Positions 1-9,005 of a DNA stretch of 64,000 bases are shown piece after piece. The stretch's first letter is position 1. Each line of letters starts with the position of its first letter. Below the pieces are notes generated by a model that was not told the DNA's origin, ran no database searches, and worked only from the letters and a program-made list of their open reading frames with translations. Source of the stretch: Oceanospirillaceae bacterium (GTDB lineage Bacteria; Pseudomonadota; Gammaproteobacteria; Pseudomonadales; Balneatricaceae); the NCBI GenBank assembly GCA_013215505.1, contig JABSQZ010000002.1, positions 207,945-271,944 of the forward strand, written 5' to 3'. Made by a program: the position numbers and the translations under genes.

Positions 1-914
1 GGATGAGCCAATAATTCAGAAATCAGATGGTGTTTTTGGCTGTGGACTTCTTGTCGCCACTGCTGGTCTAAAGCGGAAATGTGATCAGATTCCAGCTTGC
101 TGTGCAGGGTATTTTGCCGGCGAATACTCTCAAGTACTATTGGCGATTCGATCCACTGTTTTACTCTCATCAATATCAGTCTGTGGATAACCCGCTGTTC
201 TCTCGCTGATAGTGCTAATACCTGCGGAGCACATTGGTAGACGTTGTGATTAAATTTTGACAAAAATTTTGGGTGTCTTTTTAAGTACTGGTTAGAGAAA
301 TATACACCTTGGGGGATGTAGCTTAAAAAACGAGTTTGCAGCTCTGGCTCAGTGAAAGCACTGGATAGCAGGGCAGAATCCTTTTGATCAGCGATAAATG
401 CGTCAATGCGTCCAAGTTTAACTAATTTTCTCAGTTGTTCTAAGCTCGAGACTAAGGTGAGCTCAGTATAACCTTGAGCTCGCAACCAAGCGGCTTGCTT
501 GCTCTGTTCAATAGCCCCGATGTTGGAGTCACTTTTGCTTTGCCAGCCTATCATTGAAGATGAATTTCCAAAGTACCAATGCCATTTTTCCAGTGCCAGA
601 GGGGCTGATAGAGTCGCTATGCCATCGAACTCTGGGTGTGGCATTGAGGTCATAGCACCGGCAGTGTAATCATTAGTTAAATAGCGCTTGGCTCTCTTCC
701 AGGGAATGGCTTCAATCACATAGCTCATCTGCATTTTTCCCAAGATACAGCTCAAAGCCCTTTTAGATTTATCCTGTGCATATTGTTGCTCGTGATTGGC
801 TGTTTCAAAGTAAGAAAATGACAATTTCAAGGTGTCATCTTTATCATCGGCGGATAAACTTAAACTAATAAAACACAGCAATAAACAGCTAATCGCAAGT
901 CGAGTAGGCAGCAC
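1..914 (-). CDS. Periplasmic solute-binding-like protein fused to a PDC-like sensor segment (partial)
   Basis: An open frame runs leftward without a stop from a GTG at 914 to the window edge, about 304 codons; the C-terminus lies outside. A good ribosome site (AAGGAG, 921-926) sits six bases upstream of the GTG. The N-terminus is a plausible signal peptide ending near LSLSADD. Residues about 30-240 resemble a bac_3-type solute-binding fold, with the IPWKRAKRYL segment typical of ABC-type amino-acid-binding-like sensors. Residues about 250-304 (IESPIVLESIRRQN, then ALDQQWRQE) resemble the start of the small PDC-type sensor family that reads VIxAIKAQN...DKxWRA. The protein probably acts in the periplasm or as the sensor half of a larger signalling protein. 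The fold assignments are by eye. The start is favoured by its ribosome site. Confidence 0.7.
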   Translation of the reverse strand, partial: MLPTRLAISCLLLCFISLSLSADDKDDTLKLSFSYFETANHEQQYAQDKSKRALSCILGKMQMSYVIEAIPWKRAKRYLTNDYTAGAMTSMPHPEFDGIATLSAPLALEKWHWYFGNSSSMIGWQSKSDSNIGAIEQSKQAAWLRAQGYTELTLVSSLEQLRKLVKLGRIDAFIADQKDSALLSSAFTEPELQTRFLSYIPQGVYFSNQYLKRHPKFLSKFNHNVYQCAPQVLALSAREQRVIHRLILMRVKQWIESPIVLESIRRQNTLHSKLESDHISALDQQWRQEVHSQKHHLISELLAH

Positions 915-1107
915 AGAGTTCTCCTTGTTCAGGGCGTTTAGAAACCGTGATTATTAATCTGATTTTGCATAGATATCAGGTCTATTGAGTATTGCACAGG
1001 CCACAGGGAAAGCCAGTTGTGCAGTGATTAGTATTGTCATTGGGGCATTGAACAACAGGGAGGGATAACAGCAAAAGTGGCAGGTTGTTAACCCCCCCAA
1101 CTGCGGA

Positions 1108-1700
1108 TTAGCTTACAGTGACTTGTTCACCTTGTTTAGACAGACATAACAGTTCAGCGTTTTTAGGATCTGCTAAAGTCACTAGTTTAGACAATCGAGT
1201 TTGAGTGTAGTGGGCAATCGCAACTTTTATCGCTACCCCGTGCGACACCAGTAAGATATTTTCACCTGGTGTTGCTGATAAATTTTCTCAATTCCCGCCA
1301 CCACTCGCTGTTGCAGTTGTTGAAAGGTTTCAGCGCCCTTGACCTGAAACTTATCCGGGTTCAGCCAAAAGTTATTGGATTGTTGCGGCTCAGAAATTTT
1401 AATTTCCTGCTGGGTTCTTCCCTCCCAATGGCCTAAGCTCAACTCGCGGATTTCCGGCATTCTGCTGCAGCTAAGGTCGCGTTTTTCTAGAATAATATCA
1501 ATGGTATCAACGGCTCTTTGCAGCGGGCTGTCATAGGCGCAATGCAGAGGCTGTTCTGCGAGTAAGTCACGAGCAGCCTGCGCCTGCGAAATACCTTGCA
1601 GGGTTAACTTGGAATTTTGGCTGCCCTGCCAGCGCTTTTGCGTATTCCATAGTGTTTCGCCGTGCCGGAGCAAAAAAATGTTAGTTGCTTGATCGCTCAT
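1108..1700 (-). pseudogene. Histidine phosphatase (phosphoglycerate mutase-like), frameshifted
   Basis: The N-terminal 140 residues are a clear histidine phosphatase: LLRHGETLWN holds the RHG motif with the phospho-accepting His, followed by the RAVDT and ELSLGHWEGR segments. The frame then stops at 1233 in a nonsense tail. The missing part continues in another frame from about 1265 down to a TAA at 1108, reading NILLVSHGVAIKVAIAHY, which contains the second catalytic His (SHG). A one-base slip around 1261-1272 therefore separates the two halves. With it corrected the protein would be about 197 residues, normal for the family (CobC/GpmB-like). It is either a recent pseudogene or a sequencing error. 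The substrate cannot be told from the sequence. Confidence 0.8.
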
Positions 1701-1802
1701 CTTGCCACTCTACCTCTATCCCTAGGTGCTACAGAAAAATTCACTAACCGCAATCGAAACAGCGGTTTATTCTAATCGACGCTTGATATGCTATTGAATT
1801 AT

Positions 1803-1989
1803 GCTGCCCATTTTTGCTAGTTTCATTGAATTGCTGCCACTTTGAGCGTCTATCCTAAAAAGCTGCCCTTAGTAAGTGATCAGTAGCGAGATCAATAAAC
1901 CTATCATTGTTATCGAACTTCGCCGCCCACTTTGACTAATTTCATTGCATTTAATTGCTGCCACCTTGGGCGTCTATCCTAAATAGCTG
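1803..1989. repeat. Degenerate tandem copies of the pyk 3' end
   Basis: The last codons of pyk and its stop region recur downstream of the gene. A 40-base block at 2031-2070 (within and just past the gene) is repeated exactly at 1906-1945, and the similarity carries on to about 1980 (CCACCTTGGGCGTC versus CCACCTTGAGCGTC). A third, more diverged copy lies at 1803-1865 and shares GAGCGTCTATCCTAAA with the second. The copies carry small indels and no open frame. They look like successive duplications of the gene end. Confidence 0.85.
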
Positions 1990-2027
1990 TAGGTTTATTG
2001 ATCTCGCTACTGATCACTTACTAAGGG
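1866..2027. repeat. Perfect 38-bp inverted repeat flanking a pyk-end copy
   Basis: Bases 1866-1903 are the exact reverse complement of 1990-2027. The 86-base loop between them contains the second copy of the pyk 3' end. The arm contains AGTAAGTGATCAGTAGCGAG. There is no T-run after either arm, so it is not a standard terminator. The perfect match next to already diverged direct copies suggests a recent inversion/duplication or gene conversion, or a mobile palindromic repeat. It lies immediately downstream of the pyk stop. Confidence 0.9.
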
Positions 2028-2034
2028 TCGATTG

Positions 2035-3480
2035 TTATCGAACTTCGCCGCCCACTTTGACTAATTTCATGGTGTTAGTACCACCTTGAGCGTCGACATA
2101 ATCACCTTTAGTAATCAGTACAAAATCGCCTGCAGAGACAAAGCCACGCTCTACCAGTGATTCCACCGCCCGCTGATTGACTTCGGCGTTTAACGCCGTG
2201 CCAGTATCAAAGGGGATGGTCTGCACTCCGCGATACATGGCCACTCTGCGGCTGGTTTGCGGATGGCGGCTCATGGCTATAATCGGGATACCAGAGCTAA
2301 TTCTGGACATCAGTAAGGTAGTGTTACCGGATTCAGTCAGACAGATAATAGCTTTTACCCCGGGCATATGGTTGGCGGCATACATCGCTGACATAGCAAT
2401 GGTTTCGTCGACTTGTTCGAACTCACGATTCAGTCGATGGTTGGATTCTCGGGTAGACCTATCTTGTTCAGCCCCCAGGATAATGCGATCCATGGCCTGC
2501 ACAGTTTCAACCGGGTAAGAACCTGCAGCAGTTTCTGCCGAGAGCATTACTGCATCTGTGCCGTCTAATACTGCATTGGCAACGTCAAACACTTCGGCGC
2601 GAGTCGGAAGTGGGCTGTCGATCATTGACTCCATCATTTGTGTGGCGGTGATCACGACTCTGTTTAGCTTGCGTGCCCTGGAAATGATTTTCTTCTGTGT
2701 GGCAATTAGAGCGGCATCACCAATTTCTACCCCTAAGTCACCGCGGGCAACCATGACTACATCTGAGGCTAAAATCAGTTCATCTAATACCTGATCATTT
2801 GCCACGGCCTCGGCGCGCTCGATTTTAGCCACCAGGCGGCAGTTGGCCCCGGAAGCCGTGACTAATTCACGGGCGTAGTGCATATCCGCCGCATTGCGCG
2901 GGAAAGAGACCGCCAAATAATCTAGCTCTAGCTGCGCGGCGATCAGAATATCTTGCTTGTCTTTGTCAGTGAGGGCGGCTGCGGATAAACCACCGCCTTT
3001 TTTGTTGATACCTTTGTTATTAGACAAGGGTCCGCCATTGATTACGGTACAAACTAAGCTAGTATTAGTTTTTTCAATCACTTGCATAGTGACACGGCCG
3101 TCATCTAATAACAGTTCATCCCCAAGTTCACAGTCGGCTATCAGCTGTGGATAATCTATACCTACTTGCTCACTGTCGCCTGCGTCATTATCCAGTGTGG
3201 TATCAAGGGTGAATTGCTGGCCGGACTTCAAGGTGACTTTCGTATTAGTAAAGCGGGCAATACGAATTTTTGGCCCCTGCAAATCACCCATAATGGCAAT
3301 GTGCAATTGATGTCTGTGACAGATATCACGGATCATTTCAACACGCCTTTGATGGTCGCTGCTGTGACCGTGAGAAAAGTTAAGCCTGACCACATTCACT
3401 CCAGAGAGTAACAGTGCTTCAAGTTGTGGCAGTGTATCGGTAGCCGGACCTATAGTGGCTACTATCTTAGTTCTTCTCAT
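2035..3480 (-). CDS. pyk: Pyruvate kinase (PykA type)
   Basis: Catalyses the last step of glycolysis, phosphoenolpyruvate plus ADP to pyruvate plus ATP, in the cytoplasm. The 481-residue length matches the bacterial family. Visible motifs are the N-terminal RRTKIVATIGPAT, the NFSHG phosphate/substrate segment near residue 34, GDLQGPKIR near 66 opening the B domain, KIERAEAV with the catalytic Lys near 219, MVARGDLGVEI near 243, and the signature ITATQMMESMI with PTRAEVFDVANAVLDGTDA. The C-terminal allosteric domain follows. The N-terminal RRTKIV and overall layout look more like E. coli PykA than PykF. It appears monocistronic. Its 3' end has been duplicated downstream (1803-1989). Confidence 0.97.
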   Translation of the reverse strand: MRRTKIVATIGPATDTLPQLEALLLSGVNVVRLNFSHGHSSDHQRRVEMIRDICHRHQLHIAIMGDLQGPKIRIARFTNTKVTLKSGQQFTLDTTLDNDAGDSEQVGIDYPQLIADCELGDELLLDDGRVTMQVIEKTNTSLVCTVINGGPLSNNKGINKKGGGLSAAALTDKDKQDILIAAQLELDYLAVSFPRNAADMHYARELVTASGANCRLVAKIERAEAVANDQVLDELILASDVVMVARGDLGVEIGDAALIATQKKIISRARKLNRVVITATQMMESMIDSPLPTRAEVFDVANAVLDGTDAVMLSAETAAGSYPVETVQAMDRIILGAEQDRSTRESNHRLNREFEQVDETIAMSAMYAANHMPGVKAIICLTESGNTTLLMSRISSGIPIIAMSRHPQTSRRVAMYRGVQTIPFDTGTALNAEVNQRAVESLVERGFVSAGDFVLITKGDYVDAQGGTNTMKLVKVGGEVR

Positions 3481-3589
3481 TGTTTTTACTCGTATTTAAA
3501 AGGGCGGCGAGAGTATCTGCAAATCCGTTCGCTACAGCGAAACTTGTTTTCAGGGTCTCAAGCTGGATAAATTTACCGCCCTAAATGGT

Positions 3590-4129
3590 TTATTGGTTGA
3601 CGACTACCGTCAGGTTCCGGGCAACGGTCAGTGACAAAGTATCTCCCACCGATCGATTTGTCGTAGCTATACTGTGCAGCTCATCGACTGACAATAATTG
3701 TCAGGCTACATCGACTCCACAGTGGATTAAACTGCCCAGAAACTCTCAGAAGACGAGACGCCCAGGTAAGGTAAAGCTATTGCCGTTGTGCTCGCTGTCT
3801 GGTATTAAACGGGTATTTTGCGGTCGAAAGATTAAACTGGCTGTTCCTGTTTGCTGTACAGCCAAGGTTATCTGCAGTCCAAGGTCGCTGACAAAAGTAT
3901 TCTTTTACCCTTGACTGCTGCAGCTATCTTACCATCTAAAATATTGGCGGAGCCGATAAAGTTGGCGACAAAGCGATTAGTAGCGGCATCATACAGTTGC
4001 ATGTGCTTGGCCACTTGTTAGATCACGCCATTATTTTGCACTGCCATTCGTTCAGAAGTCGTATTTGCCTGTTCTTGATCCTGGGCGACCAGAATGGTGG
4101 TGAGCGTTAATGAGGAATAATAAGTGCGC
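3590..4129 (-). pseudogene. Remnant of a PotA/FbpC-type ABC transporter ATPase (C-terminal half)
   Basis: Reading leftward, the segments TTILVAQDQEQANTTSERMA, QNNGVI, QVAKHMQLYDAATNRFVANF and IGSANILDGKI align with the end of the nucleotide-binding domain of CUT1/PotA-type importers (intact members read TTIYVTHDQ.EA...DRIAVM..G.I.QVG.P.ELY..P...FVA.FIGS). A TOBE-like region follows (IFRPQNTRLI, EFLGS, VGDTLSLTVARNLTVV). In-frame stops interrupt it after NNGVI, after GRLVF and after GVDVA, and a frameshift occurs near 3890. The Walker A and signature parts are missing. The opposite-strand open frame at 3585-3914 is a by-product. No transporter partner genes remain nearby. Confidence 0.8.
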
Positions 4130-4282
4130 TATTAGTTGCTGGCAGGCAATTCTGCATGGAGCATAAACTGCACTGAATATAACCCTAATAAAGCTTAGAA
4201 GTTAACTATTTACAGTGCTACAGTGCAGCTGCTTTAAGCTGTTTTACTTTTAATATTTATGCACAATTGAGGTCGTCAGAAG

Positions 4283-5560
4283 ATGCACAGCAGTACCTAT
4301 AACGCTGATAAAAATACTGAAAAAACCTCCAGCGTGACGGTAATAGGCGCCGGCATTGTCGGAGTAGTTACCGCTATAAACTTGCTGCGTGAAGGGCATA
4401 AAGTGACCTTAATCGATCGGGCTAAACCTGGCAGTGGTTGCTCATTTGGTAACGCGGGATTACTGGCGCGCTCATCTTTTGTGCCTTTAACTAGCCCTAG
4501 TACACTGCTGCAGGCACCGGGTTGGTTGCTAAGACCTGATGGACCGCTAAGTGTGCGCTGGAGTTACCTGCTAAAAATTATTCCCTGGCTGTATAACTAC
4601 ATCAAAGCGGGTTTTAGCAATGAGTTGGAACAGCGAGGGGAGGCGGTTTATCAACTGACCGGTCCCAGCGTAGTAATGTTTGAACAGCTGGCCGCCTCGG
4701 TTGACTGCTCTGATCTGGTGGTAAAAACAGACTACTTACAGGTCTATAGAACCAGGGGGAAGCTGTTAAAAGCAGAGTCAGACATGAACGCCAGACGTGC
4801 ATTGGGCTTTAACATCAATACTGTCGATGCCGATAAATTGCGTGAGCTGGAACCTGATCTGTCCGCCGATTTTAAGTATGGCCACCATATTTTGGGGCAC
4901 GGTTATATTAAAGACCCAGAGGCGTTGGTGCTGGCGATTCATCAGCAGTTTTGTCTTGAGGGCGGCGTCTATATCCAGCAGACGGTCACTGATATTGTAC
5001 AGCGAGTGGATAAGTGTGAGGTAGTTACCGCCGAGCAAAGTATCAGTACTGATAAATTAGTGATTGCCGCCGGGGCGTTTTCAGCACGCTTAATAGCCGC
5101 CACTAATATTAATATTCCCCTGGAGACCGAACGTGGTTATCACATCACTTGCCTATCCGCCGAAGTGCGTTTGAATCGCCCGGTGATGGAGGGAGATAAT
5201 AAGTTTTTGGCCACCCCGATGCAGATGGGATTGCGCTTTGCCGGTACGGTAGAGTTAGCTGGGTTAGATGCACCGCTTAATCGGCGGCGGATCAAATCGC
5301 TGCAGCGCAGTGCCAGTAAAATGATGCCGGGTCTGAACATAGACAACAGCAGCGAGTGGTTGGGCTTTAGGCCGACCTTAAGTGACAGTTTGCCGGTGAT
5401 CTGTACCGCACCGGATAATAAGCGGATTATCTATGCGTTTGGTCATCAGCACTTAGGGTTGACTTGTGCACCGATGACGGCGGCAGTTGTGGCAGACTTA
5501 GTTGCAGAGCGTCAACCGCGGATTGATATCTCTCGCTTTGATGTTAAAAGGTTATTGTGA
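4283..5560 (+). CDS. FAD-dependent D-amino-acid dehydrogenase-like oxidoreductase (DadA family)
   Basis: A 425-residue member of the DAO/DadA flavoprotein family, which oxidises D-amino acids or related amines to imino acids and passes electrons to the respiratory chain. The dinucleotide-binding motif VIGAGIVG is near residue 20, followed by the acidic end of strand two (LIDR). FGNAGLLA and the C-terminal FGHQHLGLT are typical of the DadA/hydroxyproline-dehydrogenase branch. ETERGYH near residue 280 is the conserved core. A D-hydroxyproline dehydrogenase is one possibility, but no other hydroxyproline genes lie beside it. It follows the decayed ABC ATPase and has no close downstream partner. 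The family call is firm; the substrate is unknown. Confidence 0.85.
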   Translation: MHSSTYNADKNTEKTSSVTVIGAGIVGVVTAINLLREGHKVTLIDRAKPGSGCSFGNAGLLARSSFVPLTSPSTLLQAPGWLLRPDGPLSVRWSYLLKIIPWLYNYIKAGFSNELEQRGEAVYQLTGPSVVMFEQLAASVDCSDLVVKTDYLQVYRTRGKLLKAESDMNARRALGFNINTVDADKLRELEPDLSADFKYGHHILGHGYIKDPEALVLAIHQQFCLEGGVYIQQTVTDIVQRVDKCEVVTAEQSISTDKLVIAAGAFSARLIAATNINIPLETERGYHITCLSAEVRLNRPVMEGDNKFLATPMQMGLRFAGTVELAGLDAPLNRRRIKSLQRSASKMMPGLNIDNSSEWLGFRPTLSDSLPVICTAPDNKRIIYAFGHQHLGLTCAPMTAAVVADLVAERQPRIDISRFDVKRLL

Positions 5561-6104
5561 GGCAGGGTGTTTTTTTACTGCAAAAAATACGGTAAAAAAG
5601 TATTTCATCATTAACGAAAAATCTCGTTTTCAACGAGTTGCTTTCTTTACTCGTGTAACGAAAGCACGCCCAAGATTGACTCCGCAGTTCTTTCACATCC
5701 ATGTGATCACTGCATTTGTAAATCCTTTTACTTAAGACTCCTACGCTTTGGGCTAAATGACTGGCCGCTAATCAGCACATCTTGATGCTCCGCTTCAGTA
5801 ATTACTTTACGTGTGTATTTATGCCTTCCCTGTTCTGTGTAGTAAAGCGCAGCTTTAGGAGCTACTTTTCCAAGTGAGGTTTTAGGTATAAAATCCTATT
5901 CATAGTATCTATAGCTGGGTTGAGTATCGGCATAAAGCGGGCATTTTTTTTAGCCTGTACTCTATCTTTGGCCCTCCCTGACATTCGCTAGTCTCTAGCG
6001 GTTAATAAATTTTTGGAGCTTGATGTAGATGTTGGTATATTCAAAAATTTGCGAGTTAAAAGTGGTTAAGTGTTTTTTTAGTGGAGCTTCCCGGAGAGGT
6101 AATA
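5561..6104. other. Intergenic stretch, one hairpin repeat only
   Basis: No convincing gene. A short open frame at 5502-5735 overlaps the end of the oxidoreductase and has no family resemblance. The one structured element is the hairpin repeat at 5625-5667. The base composition becomes A+T-rich towards 6000, which fits promoter DNA ahead of the hydrolase at 6105. Confidence 0.5.
5625..5667. repeat. Imperfect hairpin repeat, copy 1 of 2
   Basis: Bases 5625-5650 match the reverse complement of 23775-23800 at 23 of 26 positions. Each copy contains its own imperfect stem, here CTTTCTTTAC / GTAACGAAAG around a TCGT loop. Both copies lie downstream of a coding region (DadA-like here, the MBL-fold gene at the other site). 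They may be 3'-end stem-loops of a dispersed intergenic family. Confidence 0.5.
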
Positions 6105-6830
6105 GTGGAAAAGGAAAAGTGGGATCTAATAGTACGTAAAGTAGCCGTCTCTGATTATATGCTTCATACAAGCTATTTCGGGCCAGAGGATCAAACCGTG
6201 TTACTCATTCATGGCGGAGGAAGTTCGTCTTCTTCTAAAATACACCCCCTTCGTATTGATCTTGCAGAACGTGGGATCGGAACTCTTGCAGTTGATCACT
6301 TAGGTCATGGAAAGACAGCTGGAAATATTAAGAATTCCTCTTTAATGATGAGAGTTGAAGAAGTGTTGTCCGCGATCAAAGAATACCCAATAGTTAATAT
6401 CTTGGGGACCGTCTCGATGTCCATGGGTGGACATATTGCGATAAAGTTGCAGGAGATTTTGGCCTTTAATGCCTTGGTACTCATCGCCCCTGCGGTTTAT
6501 ACAACCTCCGCTTATCCTGTCCCTTTCGGCCAAGGGTTCACTAATATCATACGACAACCTGATAGCTGGGATAAAAGTCATATTTGGCCAATTTTAGAGA
6601 AATTTGAAGGGGAAATGCTGGTGATTATAGGAGAGCATGACGAGGTGATTCCGCATGGGATAATAGATAAAATGAAGCGCATTACTAAGCCTGAAGTTGC
6701 TAAAATCATTATTTTAAAAGATGTTGATCACTTCGTTATGACCCGTTTGCGTGAGGGTGATAAAAGACATTTAGACAGTCTCTTAGATTTAATGTCTAGC
6801 ACGCTTATAACGCCTTCAGTCAATCCCTGA
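6105..6830 (+). CDS. Alpha/beta-fold hydrolase
   Basis: A 241-residue serine hydrolase. LLIHGGG is the oxyanion-hole segment near residue 33. SMSMGGH carries the nucleophile elbow, with the first Gly of the usual GxSxG replaced by Ser. GEHDEVI supplies the Asp and DVDHFV the catalytic His near the C-terminus, so the triad appears complete. GTG at 6105 is preferred over the in-frame GTG at 6081 because GGAGAGG (6093-6099) lies five bases before it. There is no signal peptide, so it is probably cytoplasmic. It stands alone, with A+T-rich flanks. The substrate is not predictable. Confidence 0.8.
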   Translation: MEKEKWDLIVRKVAVSDYMLHTSYFGPEDQTVLLIHGGGSSSSSKIHPLRIDLAERGIGTLAVDHLGHGKTAGNIKNSSLMMRVEEVLSAIKEYPIVNILGTVSMSMGGHIAIKLQEILAFNALVLIAPAVYTTSAYPVPFGQGFTNIIRQPDSWDKSHIWPILEKFEGEMLVIIGEHDEVIPHGIIDKMKRITKPEVAKIIILKDVDHFVMTRLREGDKRHLDSLLDLMSSTLITPSVNP

Positions 6831-7174
6831 TAGTTTGTACTGGCCAGATAAAACTGGCCGCGGACATCTGCTTGGGAATCGATGTCCAACCAAAAAACCA
6901 TCATTTTATCAGTGACTTGAGAGAAGTAATTGGTTACATAAAAATTCTATTTTATGTGTGCTAGCGTCATTATCAAGGGATATAGCAGGAAGCGACCTGA
7001 AGCTGCCCTAAAATACATCGTAATATGATGTTCGTTGTAGCTCGCAGATGGGAACAAAGCGCTTTGCCCTTTGCGCAACCGGCTGCCAATCTACTTAGAA
7101 TCGCGGGTAACTCACCGCTGCTTGAATAAATGCGTTAGCCTTGCGTTGGGAATAGACTTGGAGATAGCAGAATA
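6831..7174. other. Intergenic, nothing clear
   Basis: No gene seen. A small stem (GGCCAG 6842-6847 / CTGGCC 6854-6859) follows the hydrolase stop but lacks a T-run, so it is at best a weak terminator. The promoter of the WYL regulator should lie in the right half. Confidence 0.4.
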
Positions 7175-8173
7175 ATGAATCGATTCGACAGAGTGACGTC
7201 AATATTGTTGCTACTGCAAACACGCTCAGTGGTGACGGCTGGTTTTTTAGCAGAGCATTTTTCTGTGTCAGAGCGAACGATATATCGCGATATCCGCACC
7301 CTGGAAAACGCTGGTGTACCTATTGGTTCAGAAGCGGGGGTCGGCTACTTTCTCGATAAAGGTTACCATCTGCCGCCGGTGAGCTTTACTCTCGATGAGG
7401 CTGCATCATTACTGATTGGTGAGAAACTGCTGGTATCCAGTCTTGACCCCGCCTCGCTACAAGACTACAAACATCTATTAAACAAGGTTCGTGCTGTTTT
7501 AGACGTAGCAGATAAAGACTATCTGAACTCGCTCGATGCTGATATTGAGGTGTTGTATGAGGGCCAGGCCTTTGTGATCGACGGTGAGAGCAATCTCAGC
7601 GGTATCGGTCATGACTTATTGTCCAGTGATCTGTGGTTGGGGGAATGCCGCAGTGCACTGGTACGAAGGCAAGTAGTTGAAGTCGACTATTGCGGCCCAA
7701 CTTCTCAACAAGCGACATCTCGCCACATAGAGCCTATTGGTCTCTTTTACTACAGCTTGCATTGGCATTTAATTGCCTGGTGTTGTTTACGCGAAGGCTA
7801 TCGTGATTTTCGACTGGATCGCATCCTGAAGTTTCAGCCGCAGCCACAGCAGTTTACCCGTCGCAGCCGGGCAACGCTTCAACAGTACCTTGCCCGGCAG
7901 CAAAGTCAGAATGAATTGCTGGAAGTTGAATTATTGTTTCGCCCTGAAGCAGCAGGTTTTGTTGGTGAACAACGCTATACGTTCGGATTTGTCAGTGAAG
8001 AAAATACGGCTGAGGGGGTGAAAATGCGTTTTTTGACCGCTGTTCCGCATTACATGGCACGTTGGCTTTTACAGTTCACCGATGGCGTTAGTGTGCTTAA
8101 GGGAGATGGGTTAACCTGTGCGATGAGGAACTTGAGTGAGGAACTGTCAGCGCACTGGAAGGCCAGTTTATAA
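7175..8173 (+). CDS. YafY-type transcriptional regulator (HTH + WYL domain)
   Basis: A 332-residue DNA-binding regulator. Residues 1-60 form a DeoR/HTH_11-like winged helix (FLAEHFSVSERTIYRDI is the recognition helix). Residues about 135-220 form a WYL-type ligand-sensing domain, with the core motif drifted to WHLIAWC and followed by FRLDRI. A C-terminal WCX-like segment follows (ARWLLQF). WYL proteins sense small ligands or nucleic acid and commonly control the adjacent gene. The RidA gene 145 bases downstream on the same strand is the likely target. The ATG is supported by GGAG upstream (TTGGAGATAG). Family call firm, ligand unknown. Confidence 0.88.
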   Translation: MNRFDRVTSILLLLQTRSVVTAGFLAEHFSVSERTIYRDIRTLENAGVPIGSEAGVGYFLDKGYHLPPVSFTLDEAASLLIGEKLLVSSLDPASLQDYKHLLNKVRAVLDVADKDYLNSLDADIEVLYEGQAFVIDGESNLSGIGHDLLSSDLWLGECRSALVRRQVVEVDYCGPTSQQATSRHIEPIGLFYYSLHWHLIAWCCLREGYRDFRLDRILKFQPQPQQFTRRSRATLQQYLARQQSQNELLEVELLFRPEAAGFVGEQRYTFGFVSEENTAEGVKMRFLTAVPHYMARWLLQFTDGVSVLKGDGLTCAMRNLSEELSAHWKASL

Positions 8174-8318
8174 CGTTAGCTTAAATTTTATAGAAAATAA
8201 TTTTCACCCTCCTGACATAGGGTTGTCAGTCGCGAGTGTCACAATCGGTTCAACGGTCAAACACCGTTCAGCAATGCCCGGAGCTGTTTCGGGTAGATGA
8301 ATCAATTGGAGATAATCT

Positions 8319-8714
8319 ATGCAACGAATTCCAGTCAATCCGTGGTCTTGGTCACTAAAGCTCGGCTATAATCAAGCAGAAATCCTTGAGCAAAGCAGAC
8401 GGCAACTGGTCTGTGCAGGACAAACAGCAGTGGATGCCGAGGGCAACCCGCAACACCCAGAGGACATGCGAAACCAGATCACACTCGCATTGGACAACCT
8501 CGAGGCTGTCCTGAACGCCGCAGATATGGGCTTCGCCAACATCACGCGGCTCGGCATCTACACTACAGATGTGGACGAAGCCATGAAACACTTCGACCTG
8601 TTTGGCTCCCGGTTCGGTCCAGTTGCCGCCACACCTCCTATGACTCTGCTCGGTGTCACGCGGCTCGCCATCCCAGGGCTGATGTTTGAGATAGAGGCCT
8701 GCGCCGCCGACTGA
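8319..8714 (+). CDS. RidA/YjgF family enamine/imine deaminase
   Basis: A 131-residue RidA-superfamily protein. These small cytoplasmic trimers hydrolyse reactive enamine/imine intermediates such as 2-aminoacrylate. Typical features are CAGQTAVD near residue 31, HPEDMRNQ with the conserved Gln, LEAVLNAADMGFANI, and the C-terminal TRLAIPGLMFEIEA carrying the conserved Arg and Glu used in catalysis. A GGAG ribosome site lies seven bases before the ATG. It follows the WYL regulator, which may control it. The codons are noticeably richer in C than those of most neighbours, as in the next gene, which could mean joint acquisition. Confidence 0.92.
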   Translation: MQRIPVNPWSWSLKLGYNQAEILEQSRRQLVCAGQTAVDAEGNPQHPEDMRNQITLALDNLEAVLNAADMGFANITRLGIYTTDVDEAMKHFDLFGSRFGPVAATPPMTLLGVTRLAIPGLMFEIEACAAD

Positions 8715-9005
8715 TGGCATTGTCGACCCCGATCTGCGGGAGCGTAAAAGCTTGTTGGTGAAAAACAAGCTGTCCTGTCAGTGCCTGACTGTCGGCGAAG
8801 GCCACCTGATGTTGACACTGACAGGTATACAATGTGTCATTTGCATGCAAAGAAAACCGTGCCAAGACATCGAACCATGGTCGTAAAGATTTGAATTTCG
8901 GCTATTAAAGAAATAGGACTGCAGCGGCTCTGAAAAAATCAGGTCAAAAATTGTGTGCAGATGCTTTAAATCAATGAAAAACCGACGTTTATCGGAGTTA
9001 TCTAA

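Noticed and set aside
1866..2027. Insertion-sequence terminal inverted repeats
   Set aside because: The 86-base interior holds a copy of the pyk end and no transposase; no target-site duplication was apparent.
3585..3914. 109-codon open frame, plus strand
   Set aside because: It lies opposite the ABC ATPase remnant, which explains the sequence better; the translation resembles no protein.
5502..5735. 77-codon open frame
   Set aside because: Overlaps the end of the DadA-like gene and runs through the hairpin repeat; no ribosome site and no homology recognised.
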